DNA of 57,282 nt from Burkholderiales bacterium RIFCSPLOWO2_12_FULL_65_40 (GTDB lineage Bacteria > Pseudomonadota > Gammaproteobacteria > Burkholderiales > Burkholderiaceae_C), in assembly GCA_001770955.1 (NCBI GenBank), contig MESL01000033.1, forward strand, positions 1 to 57,282. Reading direction: 5' to 3'. Each line of letters begins with the position of its first letter. Within the stretch, counting starts at the first letter, position 1. A program made the position numbers and the translations under genes. This document shows positions 45,873 to 55,743 of this stretch, in pieces. The notes below the pieces were generated by a model that had not been told where the DNA came from, made no database searches, and saw only the letters and a list, made by a program, of their open reading frames with translations.

Positions 45873-46328
45873 TCACATCGCCGGAATCTCTGGCTCCACC
45901 AGCAGCGTGAGCAGCTGCAGCGAATCCTGCCAGCCCAGGTAGCACTCGGTGGGGGGAATGGCGGCAGGAATGCCCTCCTGCACCACGCGCAGCTCGGTGC
46001 CCACGGCCACGGCCTGGAGCGTGACCGTGGTGCGCATCTCGCCCGGGAGGTTGGGGGTGTCGAAGAGGTCGGTGTTCACGATGCGCTCGCCCGGCACCAG
46101 CTCCAGGTACTCGCCGCCGAAGGCATGTACCTGGCCGTTGCCCAGGTTGGTGAACTGCATGCGGTAACGGCCGCCCACGCGCAGGTCCTGCTCCAGCACC
46201 CGCCCGGTGAAACCGTGCGGCGGCAGCCATTTGGCCATGGCGTCGGGGTCGAGGAAGGCTCGGTACACGCGCTCGGGCGGCGCGCGCAGCACGCGGTGCA
46301 GGGTGACGGTGCCGGTGGGGGCGGTCAT
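45873..46328 (-). CDS. SRPBCC/AHSA1-family protein
   Basis: 151 residues. START/SRPBCC fold: VTLHRVLRAPPERVYRAFLD, DAMAKWLPPHGFTGRVLEQDLRVGGRYRM and WQDSLQLLTLLVEPEIP, matching activator-of-Hsp90-ATPase-like (AHSA1) proteins. Small cavity proteins of this type bind hydrophobic ligands; the role is not known. The ATG at 46328 gives the typical short N-terminus. The next gene upstream on this strand is DUF2322, 134 bases away. Confidence 0.85.
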   Translation of the reverse strand: MTAPTGTVTLHRVLRAPPERVYRAFLDPDAMAKWLPPHGFTGRVLEQDLRVGGRYRMQFTNLGNGQVHAFGGEYLELVPGERIVNTDLFDTPNLPGEMRTTVTLQAVAVGTELRVVQEGIPAAIPPTECYLGWQDSLQLLTLLVEPEIPAM

Positions 46329-46462
46329 GGGCGGGCTCCTTTCGGGGAAACAGCGGTGCCGGCAAGGTCCGGGGCGGCACGACCCGGCCACCACTGTACG
46401 ACGATCAGGTTTTTGCAGCTTCGGACCGCTGCGCCCGGCAGCGCAGCCGCAGTGCCGGCCCG

Positions 46463-46780
46463 TCAGGCCGCGACGGTCTGCGCGCGGTAGCTCTCGCTGC
46501 CCTCGGCCCAGGCGAGCAGGCGGTCGATGTTCGGGTGCTTGCCGGGGTGGGCCAGCGCATCCTGCGTGTGCTCGGCATACCACTCCAGCCCCAGTTGGGC
46601 GGCAGCAGGCGTGATGCGGCCGCCGTACAGCGCCGCCAGCGCGGCATACACCGCCAGCGAGCCGGCCTGGCCGGGCTTGTTTTCGAGGGTGGCAAGCACC
46701 TGGCCGTCGCTTGCCAGCAGGTGCAGGGCGGCGAGGTGGGTGGCGGAGGGGAGTTGCTTGAGGCGGTCGGCGAAGTTCAT
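46463..46780 (-). CDS. DUF2322-family protein
   Basis: 105 residues: FADRLKQLPSATHLAALHLL, LENKPGQAGSLAVYAALAALYG, and YAEHTQDALAHPGKHPNIDRLL, all DUF2322-like. It is a small cytoplasmic protein without known activity. It lies downstream of the katG terminator on the same strand, so it likely has its own promoter or relies on read-through. Confidence 0.75.
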   Translation of the reverse strand: MNFADRLKQLPSATHLAALHLLASDGQVLATLENKPGQAGSLAVYAALAALYGGRITPAAAQLGLEWYAEHTQDALAHPGKHPNIDRLLAWAEGSESYRAQTVAA

Positions 46781-46793
46781 GGAAGTGCGATGT

Positions 46794-46826
46794 CAAAAAA
46801 GGCTGGCGCTTTTCTGCGCCAGCCTT
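46794..46826 (-). terminator. katG intrinsic terminator
   Basis: On the minus strand the 11-bp stem AAGGCTGGCGC/GCGCCAGCCTT is followed by six T residues, about 60 bases after the katG stop. Confidence 0.9.
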
Positions 46827-46884
46827 GCGTCGGAAAGGCGTGACCTTATCGCAATTTCACACCCCCTCCGGGGTGTGCGGTGGC

Positions 46885-49354
<2,470 letters not shown>

Positions 49355-49429
49355 CGTTACCTGACAGCTTCTGCCCTTGTTTCGTCGGCCCCGCGCGGGA
49401 TGGCCGCACACGATGCAAAGGACTCTGTC

Positions 49430-49789
49430 ATGGCTACTTCCCCCGTTCTCCCATCTGGCGCCGCCGCGCAGCGCCGAGCGCTCATCCGCCACTACAAAGA
49501 CAACCCGCCGCCCATGGGTGTGTACGCGGTGCGCTGCGACGCGGCGCAGCTCGTCTGCGTCCAATCCAGCATGAACCTGCCGGGCGCCTTCAACCGCGAC
49601 CAATTTCAGTTGCGCATGGGCGGCCACCCCGACCGGCCCCTGCAGCAGGCCTGGCACACGTACGGCGAGGCGGCGCTGCGCTTCGAGGTGCTCGACACCC
49701 TCAAGCGGCGCGCCGATGCCACCGACGCGGACTACCGCAGCGAACTCGCCGCGCTGCGCGCGCTGTGGCACGAGGAGCTGGCGCCATGA
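49430..49789 (+). CDS. GIY-YIG nuclease-family protein
   Basis: 119 residues. GVYAVRCDAAQLVCVQSSMNL is the GIY...YIG-like core (GVY, and VQSS in place of YIGS), followed by FNRDQFQLRMGGHPDRPLQQAW and YGEAALRFEVLDTL, the pattern of small stand-alone GIY-YIG proteins of unknown role. The YIG Tyr/Gly are replaced, so nuclease activity is doubtful. The ATG follows an AAAGGA ribosome site. Its stop overlaps the next start (ATGA), giving a tightly coupled operon behind a leader with a terminator. Confidence 0.75.
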   Translation: MATSPVLPSGAAAQRRALIRHYKDNPPPMGVYAVRCDAAQLVCVQSSMNLPGAFNRDQFQLRMGGHPDRPLQQAWHTYGEAALRFEVLDTLKRRADATDADYRSELAALRALWHEELAP

Positions 49790-50208
49790 ACGCGCAGGCC
49801 CTCGACCTCTGCCTGGGCGCGAGCCTGGCCCACGCCCGCCTGCAACGCCTACTCGACGACGCGCTGGGCACCTTGCACGGCATCGGCTATGCCGACTTCA
49901 TTGTGCTGCGCACGCTGGCGCAGGCCGAGGGCGGCCGCCTGCCCACGGCCGCGCTGGCGGGCCCGCTGGGCGTGCCCGTTTCGGCGGTGGTGCGCCGCCT
50001 CATCCCGCTGGAGAAAACCGGCCACATCGCGCGCCCACCGGGCAGCGTGGCCCTTCGCCCCGCCGGGCATGCCGTGCTGGGCGAAGCCAGCGCCACGGCC
50101 GGTGCCCTGTGCGCCGGGCTGTTGCAGGGCCTGCCTGCCGGGGCCGCCGATGCGGCGACCGCGCTGCTGAACCACTTGGCGCCCGGCGGCGCGGCGGTGG
50201 CGCGATGA
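49786..50208 (+). CDS. MarR-type winged-helix regulator
   Basis: 140 residues. The centre (YADFIVLRTLAQAEGGRLPTAALAG, then VSAVVRRLIPLEKTGHIAR) is a MarR winged helix-turn-helix, with shortened outer dimerisation helices. It probably represses its own operon; the ligand is unknown. It overlaps both neighbours by four bases, so it is made together with the GIY-YIG protein and the following unknown protein. Confidence 0.75.
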   Translation: MNAQALDLCLGASLAHARLQRLLDDALGTLHGIGYADFIVLRTLAQAEGGRLPTAALAGPLGVPVSAVVRRLIPLEKTGHIARPPGSVALRPAGHAVLGEASATAGALCAGLLQGLPAGAADAATALLNHLAPGGAAVAR

Positions 50209-50684
50209 ACAGCGCGCTGGACGAACTCAAGACCCGTGCGCGCGTGCGCCTCAACCGCGCGCGGCGCGAGGGCGTAGCGGGTAGCCTGCGGCTGGCCGAC
50301 TGCCTGCATGAGGCCGCCCGCGCCGTGGGCTTTGCCCACTGGGAGCATGCGCGCCTTGTGCTGGCCGGGCAGGCCCGGGCAGGGGACGATTGGGGCGACT
50401 TCTGGCACGCGCCGCGCACCGGCATCCTGCTCCACCAGTGGTTCGCGCACTACGGCGAAGCCGTGGCCGTGCTCGATGCCGACCGCACGGCCTACCTGCT
50501 GCCGTACCGGCGCCAGTGCTTCATCGTGCAGGAGCCGTTCATCCGCGCGCTGGGGGTGGACCCCGACGATGCGCACTGGAGCGCGCTGCGCCACGATCTG
50601 GTGGCAGGCCTTGGCACACCGGCAGGTCAGGCCCTGGCGGCGCAGCGCATTCGGGCGCCGCTGGACACGTTCTCGGCCCGCTAG
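50205..50684 (+). CDS. Uncharacterised protein of the GIY-YIG/MarR operon
   Basis: 159 residues. The N-terminus, LDELKTRARVRLNRARREGV with LADCLHEAARAVGFAHWEHAR, is helical and resembles a region seen ahead of glyoxalase-like domains; the rest (GILLHQWFAHYGEAVAVL, then RTAYLLPYRRQCFIVQEPFI) has no recognised family. There is no signal peptide. It is coupled by ATGA overlap to the MarR gene, implying joint action. Its stop overlaps the stop of the convergent DUF924 gene by four bases. Confidence 0.65.
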   Translation: MNSALDELKTRARVRLNRARREGVAGSLRLADCLHEAARAVGFAHWEHARLVLAGQARAGDDWGDFWHAPRTGILLHQWFAHYGEAVAVLDADRTAYLLPYRRQCFIVQEPFIRALGVDPDDAHWSALRHDLVAGLGTPAGQALAAQRIRAPLDTFSAR

Positions 50685-51238
50685 AACGACGAGCCCGGCT
50701 CGCGCAGAAACGCCAGTTCTTCATCGGTCGAAGCACGGCCCAGCACGGCATTGCGGTGCGGGTAGCGCCCAAAGCGCTCGATGATGGCCCGGTGGCTGAG
50801 CGCAAAGGGCAGATTGCCCTCCAGCCCCGGCTGCGAGAAAAGCGCCACCGCCTGCACATGCACCACGCGTGATTCGCTGTGCATGTAGGGCATGTAGGCA
50901 AACGCGCGCTGCGCGGGCGGCAGGGCGCGGTCGTGGCCGCTGGCCACCAGCTCCTGCGCCAGCACCAGGGCCATGCCGTCCTGTGCGAAGGCGCGCGGCG
51001 TGTCGCGCCACACATTGCGCGAGAACTGGTCCAGCACCACGATTTCGGCCAGCCGCCCCGGCGGGCTGGCACGCCAGCCGAACAGCTCGCCGCGCGTGGC
51101 CGCCTCCAGCGTGGCGCCAAAGCGGGTGCCGATGGCAGCGTCCAGCGCGGCGTCTTTGGCAAAGTGCTGCTGTGGGGTCAGTTCCTCAAACCAGAATTCG
51201 AGGACGGCCTCGGGGCTGACGGGGCGAAGAGTGGGCAT
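50681..51238 (-). CDS. DUF924-family protein
   Basis: 185 residues: VLEFWFEELTPQQHF, then LAEIVVLDQFSRNVWRDTPRAFAQD and FAYMPYMHSES, the DUF924 (TPR-like, helical) signature. Function is unknown; members are widespread single-copy cytoplasmic proteins. It lies behind the MerR gene on the same strand, separated by repeat copy I. Confidence 0.88.
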   Translation of the reverse strand: MPTLRPVSPEAVLEFWFEELTPQQHFAKDAALDAAIGTRFGATLEAATRGELFGWRASPPGRLAEIVVLDQFSRNVWRDTPRAFAQDGMALVLAQELVASGHDRALPPAQRAFAYMPYMHSESRVVHVQAVALFSQPGLEGNLPFALSHRAIIERFGRYPHRNAVLGRASTDEELAFLREPGSSF

Positions 51239-51243
51239 GATTT

Positions 51244-51305
51244 ATGGCTAAAAATGGCTTGAAATGCTTATGCAATAAGCGCAAGCAGCTATTGAAAATA
51301 TAGTG
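51244..51305 (-). repeat. Family-1 dispersed palindromic repeat, copy I
   Basis: ATGCTTATGCAATAAGCG hairpin, then CAAGCAGCTATTGAAAATAT. It lies in the gap between the MerR stop and the DUF924 start, both on the minus strand. Confidence 0.75.
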
Positions 51306-51312
51306 CAAAGGC

Positions 51313-51738
51313 TCACGGTTTGCGCGGGGCCAGCCGCCGGGGCTGGGCGCCCACCACCCCGGCCGCCGCTGCCTTGAGCAGCCGCTGGAACGACGGGCAG
51401 GCCGCATGGCTGGGCGCCGGGCACACGGCGGCGTGGCGCAGGCCTTCGCTCATGGCCTTGAGGCGCTTGGCCATGCGGTCCAGCTCATCGGCCTTGGCAG
51501 ACAGCAGCGTGCGGTCGATGTTCGGTTCCCCACCGGGCGTGAACATGCTGCGGATTTCGTCCAGCGAGAAGCCCGCCGCCTGCCCCAGCGCGATGAGCGC
51601 GAGCTGGTCCAGCACCTCGGGGGCGAACCGGCGCCGCCCGCCGTCGCGCGCCAGCGCGTGGATGAGCCCCTTGCTCTCGTAATAGCGCAGCGCCGAGGCC
51701 TGCACCCCCGACAGCCTGGCGACCTCGGAAATGTCCAT
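51313..51738 (-). CDS. MerR-family regulator with C-terminal cysteines
   Basis: 141 residues. MDISEVARLSGVQASALRYYESKGLI is the MerR DNA-binding start; a long helix follows (TLLSAKADELDRMAKRLKAM) and then two cysteines (AAVCPAPSHAACPSF), which may sense a metal or redox signal. It is divergent from DUF2938-DUF2798, and the promoter between them has the 19-bp spacer that MerR proteins require. An Ala/Arg/Pro-rich tail follows the Cys region. Confidence 0.88.
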   Translation of the reverse strand: MDISEVARLSGVQASALRYYESKGLIHALARDGGRRRFAPEVLDQLALIALGQAAGFSLDEIRSMFTPGGEPNIDRTLLSAKADELDRMAKRLKAMSEGLRHAAVCPAPSHAACPSFQRLLKAAAAGVVGAQPRRLAPRKP

Positions 51739-51749
51739 CCAAAAACCTC

Positions 51750-51780
51750 TTGACTTGAAGTTGACTTGAACTTCTATATT
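51750..51780 (+). promoter_or_regulatory. MerR-type promoter with 19-bp spacer
   Basis: -35 TTGACT (51750-51755) and -10 TATATT (51775-51780) are 19 bases apart, two more than normal. The spacer carries the dyad GAAGTT-GACTTG-AACTTC. This is the layout activated by MerR regulators and drives the DUF2938 gene 45 bases downstream. Confidence 0.85.
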
Positions 51781-51824
51781 ACCCAGCAACCGCTCCAGCG
51801 GTCAATTGCAAAAGGAGTTTCAAC

Positions 51825-52319
51825 ATGCCTTCATTCCCTGACATGACATCCATAGCGCTCGTCGGCACGGGCGCCACCGCCGTGCTGGACGCCTGGCTGC
51901 TGCTGTTGCAGCGCCTGGGCCTGCCCACCATGAACTTCGTGCTGCTCGGCCGCTGGGTCGGGCACGGCCTGCGCGGGCGCTGGCGGCACGCTGCCATCGC
52001 GCAGGCCGAACCCGTGGCGGGCGAGCGCGGCCTGGGCTGGCTGGTGCACTACCTCGTGGGCATCGCCTTCGCCGCGCTGCTGGTGGCGCTGCAGGGCAGC
52101 GGCTGGCTGCAGTCCCCCACGCTGTGGCCCGCGCTGGCCTTTGGCGTGGGCACCGTGGCCGTGCCGCTGTTCGTGATGCAGCCCGCCATGGGGCTGGGCT
52201 TCGCGGCCCGCAAGACGCCCGCGCCGCTCAAAAACTGCGCGCGCAGCCTGACCAACCATGCCGTGTTTGGTGCGGGCCTGTACCTCGCGGCGGCGGCCGT
52301 GCAGCAGATCGGCCGCTGA
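51825..52319 (+). CDS. DUF2938-family membrane protein
   Basis: 164 residues with about four membrane helices: IALVGTGATAVLDAWLLLLQRL, WLVHYLVGIAFAALLVALQG, then a GTVAVPLFVMQPAMGLGFAA stretch typical of DUF2938. No function is known. It has an AAAGGAG ribosome site and a MerR-type promoter. It is followed by a DUF2798 gene 53 bases on, so both are probably induced together. Confidence 0.85.
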   Translation: MPSFPDMTSIALVGTGATAVLDAWLLLLQRLGLPTMNFVLLGRWVGHGLRGRWRHAAIAQAEPVAGERGLGWLVHYLVGIAFAALLVALQGSGWLQSPTLWPALAFGVGTVAVPLFVMQPAMGLGFAARKTPAPLKNCARSLTNHAVFGAGLYLAAAAVQQIGR

Positions 52320-52372
52320 GCGGCTGGAGTCCTTACTTCCCTTTCACCTTCATTCACCCAGGAGAGTTCATC

Positions 52373-52600
52373 ATGTTCCCCCCAAAATACGCCCCCGCAC
52401 TGTTCGGCTTCATCCTGTCCGGCCTGATGTCGCTGCTCGTCTCCGGCATTTCCACCGCCCGCGCCGTGGGGCTGGCGGCCCACTTCCCCGGCCTGTGGGC
52501 CTCGGCCTGGCTGACGGCGTGGCTTGTCGCCTTTCCGGTCGTGCTGGTGGTGGCGCCGCTCACGCGCAAGGCGGTGGGCTGGCTGACGCGGCAGGGGTGA
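52373..52600 (+). CDS. DUF2798-family small membrane protein
   Basis: 75 residues, two membrane helices: ALFGFILSGLMSLLVSGIST and AWLTAWLVAFPVVLVVAPLTRK, the two-helix DUF2798 unit. The role is unknown. An AGGAGA ribosome site lies 8 bases before the ATG. It is second gene behind the MerR-type promoter. Confidence 0.85.
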   Translation: MFPPKYAPALFGFILSGLMSLLVSGISTARAVGLAAHFPGLWASAWLTAWLVAFPVVLVVAPLTRKAVGWLTRQG

Positions 52601-52631
52601 CGCGCCTCGGGCAGGCCCTGGCGGCCTGCCT

Positions 52632-52703
52632 GTTTTTCAAGGTAAAAACAGCCTCTTACGCTAGTGAATAAAGCGCTGACAGCTATTTAAAAGATAGCAA
52701 AAA
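52632..52703 (-). repeat. Family-1 dispersed palindromic repeat, copy J
   Basis: CGCTAGTGAATAAAGCG pairs loosely; GCTATTTAAAAGATAGC forms hairpin 1. It lies between the convergent DUF2798 and DUF937 genes. Confidence 0.8.
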
Positions 52704-52707
52704 CACT

Positions 52708-53328
52708 TCAGCGCCGGCCGCCCATCAGCCCGCCGCCGATCTTGAGCAAGTCGCCCAGCCCCACCTGGCCATCGCCATCCTGGTCGAGCAGGCTACCCAG
52801 CAGGCCGCCGCCCAGCCCACCTTGCTGCTGCACGCGGGCGCGCTCCTGGCCCAGCACCTGGCCCAGGCCGCCCGCGTCCATGCCGCCAGACTGCATGCGC
52901 TGCGCCAGGAACGACATCACGATGGGCGCCAGCATCTGCAGCAACTGCCCGGCATTGGCACCCAGCCCCGTGGCCTGGCCCAGCCCGGCCTCGGCACGCT
53001 GCTGGTTGCCGCCAAAAATGTGGCCGAGGATGGCCGCGCCGTCCTGCTGGCCGCCGCCACCGCCTGCACCGCCACCCAGCAGCGAACCGAGCAGCCCGCC
53101 CAGATCAGCGCCACCGCTGTGGTTGCGCTGCAAGGCGCCAAACAAGTCCATCGCACCCTGCGGCTGCGCCGCATTGCGCCCCAGCGCGCCCAGCAGCAGC
53201 GGCAGGGCCGCGCCCACGGCGTCCTGGGTCTGCGCAGGGCTGGCGCCCAGTTGCTGCGCCATTTGCTGCAGCGGTGCGCCCTGGAGCTGGGCCATCAGAT
53301 CGTCAACAAGAGAAGCGGGGGAGTTCAT
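52708..53328 (-). CDS. DUF937/YidB-like protein
   Basis: 206 residues: SLVDDLMAQLQGAPLQQMAQQLG, then AVGAALPLLLGALGRNA, typical DUF937, followed by a Gly-rich linker (GSLLGGGAGGGGGQQ) and an Ala/Gly-rich tail ending in DQDGDGQVGLGDLLK, which looks like one EF-hand-type calcium loop. Function unknown. The acidic DxDGDGxxxxxDL pattern is unusual for the family and may bind calcium. Confidence 0.78.
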   Translation of the reverse strand: MNSPASLVDDLMAQLQGAPLQQMAQQLGASPAQTQDAVGAALPLLLGALGRNAAQPQGAMDLFGALQRNHSGGADLGGLLGSLLGGGAGGGGGQQDGAAILGHIFGGNQQRAEAGLGQATGLGANAGQLLQMLAPIVMSFLAQRMQSGGMDAGGLGQVLGQERARVQQQGGLGGGLLGSLLDQDGDGQVGLGDLLKIGGGLMGGRR

Positions 53329-53438
53329 GGTGGGCATCCTTTCAGAAAGAGCGGTAGGTAATCCGCATGGTATGCCCCAACGGCGATGAGTGCAGTGCAG
53401 CGTGGCGACTGACTTCGGGAAGAGGGCCTGCGTGGGGT

Positions 53439-53849
53439 TTATGGCTTCTGCAGCGCCCGGGATACGGCCTCGGTGGCGGCAACCAGGTCTTTCACCAGGC
53501 GCTCGTCCACATCCAGCATGCCTTCGTACTCGCCCAGGTTGCGCGTGTTGTGGCATTTGTCCAGCACACGCCACACCTCGGGCCCCAGGCCCAGTGTGTG
53601 GGGCAAAACCTGGAACACGATGTAGCGGTTGCTGGCACGGTAGCCCATGCGCCGCAAGGCGGCCAGACACAGGGCATGCGCGGCGTTGTAGGCTAGATCA
53701 AAGCGGCTCTCCAGCGCTAACGCGGTGTTTTGTGCATCATGTAGGCGTGCCACGCCGGTGCGCAGCAGCCCGGCCATTTCTTTCTCGTCCGGCGCCTCGA
53801 CTTTGAGCTGCTTGCCGGGGCCGCACAGGTTTTCAAGTGCTGGGTGCAT
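53439..53849 (-). CDS. HEPN-like protein paired with an MNT nucleotidyltransferase
   Basis: 136 residues, helical: SRFDLAYNAAHALCLAALRRMGYRA, YIVFQVLPHTLGLGPEVWRVLD and HNTRNLGEYEG. This fits HEPN proteins encoded with minimal nucleotidyltransferases. The classic RxxxxH RNase motif is not obvious (RNLGEY instead), so activity is unclear. Its start overlaps the end of the MNT gene by 17 bases, which argues for a single toxin-antitoxin-like unit. Confidence 0.7.
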   Translation of the reverse strand: MHPALENLCGPGKQLKVEAPDEKEMAGLLRTGVARLHDAQNTALALESRFDLAYNAAHALCLAALRRMGYRASNRYIVFQVLPHTLGLGPEVWRVLDKCHNTRNLGEYEGMLDVDERLVKDLVAATEAVSRALQKP

Positions 53850-54471
53850 GGAGCTGGGCCTCGCTTCCTATCAGCCAAATCTTGGGTTGCTGCCACACGC
53901 GGGTGGCAAAGGCATTGTCACCTGCCAGCCGCCGGGCCCAGTCGGCAGGGCTGTACAGCGTGGGGTTGACCTTGCGGCCCAGCGAGACGGTGGCGCCCTC
54001 CAGCGCGCCAAACACCTCGCCATAGCCCAGCGTGCTGCTCACGATCATCACGTCCACATCGCTCTGCGCCGTGTCTTGCTGGCGCGCCACCGATCCGTAG
54101 ATGAAAGCACCATCGATCTGCCCCGCCAGCGGCGCCAGCGCGGCGCGCAGCACATCGGCCAGCCCCATGGTCTTGAGCACCAGCCCCCGCAGCTCGGTAA
54201 ACACGGGGGCGCTGGCGTTGGCCTGGTAGTGCTTCTGGTTGCCCTGCTTGCTCACGGTGAGCAGCCCCGCCTTGGCGAGGTCCGCCAGCTCCCGCTGCAC
54301 CGCGCCGGTGCCCGACTGCGCCAGCGCAATCACCTCATTGGCGTAAAAGCTGCGGTCCGGCGTGCCGAACAAAACGGCCAACACCCGCTGGCGCACCTTG
54401 GGAAAGAGCGCGTCGGCGATGGATGGCGAATCGGGGGGGGTGGCGTAAATACCCATATTGGGTGCAATCAT
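53833..54471 (-). CDS. Winged-helix plus MNT-type nucleotidyltransferase
   Basis: 212 residues. An N-terminal winged helix (ALFPKVRQRVLAVLFGTPDRSF, then GTGAVQRELADLAKAGLLTV) is fused to a minimal nucleotidyltransferase with FIYGSVARQQDTAQSDVDVMIV, holding the GS and DxD motifs. Such enzymes modify a HEPN partner or RNA, as in type VII toxin-antitoxin systems. The winged helix suggests it regulates its own operon. ATG 54471 (MIAPNMGIY) is preferred; a nearby ACCCATATTGGGT dyad (54451-54463) lies inside the first codons. Confidence 0.8.
   Translation of the reverse strand: MIAPNMGIYATPPDSPSIADALFPKVRQRVLAVLFGTPDRSFYANEVIALAQSGTGAVQRELADLAKAGLLTVSKQGNQKHYQANASAPVFTELRGLVLKTMGLADVLRAALAPLAGQIDGAFIYGSVARQQDTAQSDVDVMIVSSTLGYGEVFGALEGATVSLGRKVNPTLYSPADWARRLAGDNAFATRVWQQPKIWLIGSEAQLHAPST
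54451..54463. promoter_or_regulatory. ACCCATATTGGGT dyad at the MNT gene start
   Basis: A perfect short palindrome apart from its centre, overlapping the first codons of the winged-helix/MNT gene. It could be an autoregulatory operator; the position inside the coding start is unusual, so a start at ATG 54456 downstream of it is possible. Confidence 0.35.
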
Positions 54472-54557
54472 ACCCTTTTTGGGGGGCGCAAGCCTCATCA
54501 AAGCGCTCACGCCAGTTTTCATGGCGATTGCACCGCCAGCGACGCATGAAACCGGCG

Positions 54558-54682
54558 CGCCCCAGGCCAGCGGCCACCGTGCAAGGGCCGCCCCGTCGCA
54601 CTGGTGGCGTCCCCCTGCTCGCAGCGCGCAGCGCTGCGAGAGCGTGGGGAAGGCGCCGAAGGCGACTCAGGGGGGGGTCACT
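54558..54682 (-). repeat. Family-2 structured 3' repeat, copy 2c
   Basis: Begins right after the GIY-YIG-like gene stop. In plus orientation: CAGGCCAGCGG, CAAGGGCCGCCCC, the hairpin GCTCGCAGCG/CGCTGCGAGAGC, a GGCGCC/GGCG small hairpin and CAGGGGGGG. It aligns with copies 2a and 2b. Confidence 0.85.
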
Positions 54683-55012
54683 TCAGGCCTGCCACACCCC
54701 AAACCCCGCTGAGCGCAGGTCGATGCCAATCTCGATCTCCCGGTCCACCGCCTCTTCATAGCCCATGGGGTTGAAGCCCTCGTACAAGTCAGGCAGCAGC
54801 CGCAGGCCGTATTGCGTCACAAACCGGTTGGCCTGAATGCCCGCCTTGTGCTTGTCAAACCGCACATCCGGGTCCAGCCCCGTCATGCCCACGTACACGC
54901 AAGGCTTGCCGTCGATGTAGCCGGGGTTGCACTTGCGAAAGCGGGGCTCGTTCAGCACGTCCTTGGAGAGTTCGACCACGTAAACGTGGTGGTGGGGTTT
55001 GCGGCGGCGCAT
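54683..55012 (-). CDS. GIY-YIG-like protein in an AbiEii operon
   Basis: 109 residues. HVYVVELSKDVL and CVYVGMTGLDPDVRFDKHKAG form a GIY-YIG-type pair (VYVVEL and VYVGMTG with a following Arg), then YGLRLLPDLYEGFNPM. It is a variant with a long insertion between the two strands. It may be a nuclease. Its start is only 17 bases after the AbiEii-like gene stop, so Xre, AbiEii and this protein likely form a three-gene operon. Start MRRRKPHHH is preferred because no domain lies upstream. Confidence 0.75.
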   Translation of the reverse strand: MRRRKPHHHVYVVELSKDVLNEPRFRKCNPGYIDGKPCVYVGMTGLDPDVRFDKHKAGIQANRFVTQYGLRLLPDLYEGFNPMGYEEAVDREIEIGIDLRSAGFGVWQA

Positions 55013-55029
55013 GGGGGTTGTGGGCCTTC

Positions 55030-55743
55030 TCACACCTCGGGCACAACCCGCCGCAGGGCGCGCACCTTTTGCCACAACACCGCCTTGGGCATCTGCATCG
55101 CTATGGCCTGCATGCAGCGCTCCAGCCAGCCGGTGCGCGTTTGCAGCCGGTCGATCGCCTTGCCCAGGTCGCGCGCTACTGAGGGGCCATAAGCCTCTTC
55201 CGCCTTGGCCAGTGCGGCGCGCAGGGCGGGCAGGGGCAGGTCCATCATGGCCAGGTCAATCACATCGCGGTTGAACACGCCGTCGTCCGCCTGGCGGTCG
55301 GAGTTGGCCAGCAGCTTGGATGTGGCCAGGTCCAGCCGCGTCAGCGTGTTCACGCCGCACAGCGTGTCGTCGGCCACCGGGGGCTCCAAAGCAATGCGGG
55401 CCTCGCGCACGATTTCCAGCTTGATCGCCTGCCCATCCATCTGCACCTGGGTGCGGATGCCGTACTGGTCGGCCCGTATCTCGCGCAATGCCACCAGCGG
55501 CGGCGCGTGCGCGTGGGTGATGGCCGCCAGCCCCTGCGGACCGGTGAGCAGTTGCCGCAACTCGCGGTAACCCGCCGCGTCAGACACCAGAAAATCAATG
55601 TCCACCGACTCGCGGTATTCGCCATGGCGCAGCGCGATGCAGGTGCCTCCGCCAAACAGGCAGCCATGCTGGCGCAGCGTGTCCCCGTTCAGTGCCTGCA
55701 GCACATGCGCAATGCGCTGGTGGTGCGGGCGCTCAAACTGCAT
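55030..55743 (-). CDS. AbiEii-type nucleotidyltransferase (toxin-like)
   Basis: 237 residues. GGGTCIALRHGEYRESVDIDFL carries the GG and DxD motifs of the AbiEii/type IV toxin nucleotidyltransferase family; later RLDLATSKLLANSDR and FNRDVIDLAMMDL fit its helical half. In known systems the protein modifies tRNA and blocks growth unless held by an antitoxin. The antitoxin-like Xre gene upstream overlaps its start by 11 bases. The usual AbiEi winged-helix partner is replaced by an Xre protein. Confidence 0.85.
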   Translation of the reverse strand: MQFERPHHQRIAHVLQALNGDTLRQHGCLFGGGTCIALRHGEYRESVDIDFLVSDAAGYRELRQLLTGPQGLAAITHAHAPPLVALREIRADQYGIRTQVQMDGQAIKLEIVREARIALEPPVADDTLCGVNTLTRLDLATSKLLANSDRQADDGVFNRDVIDLAMMDLPLPALRAALAKAEEAYGPSVARDLGKAIDRLQTRTGWLERCMQAIAMQMPKAVLWQKVRALRRVVPEV

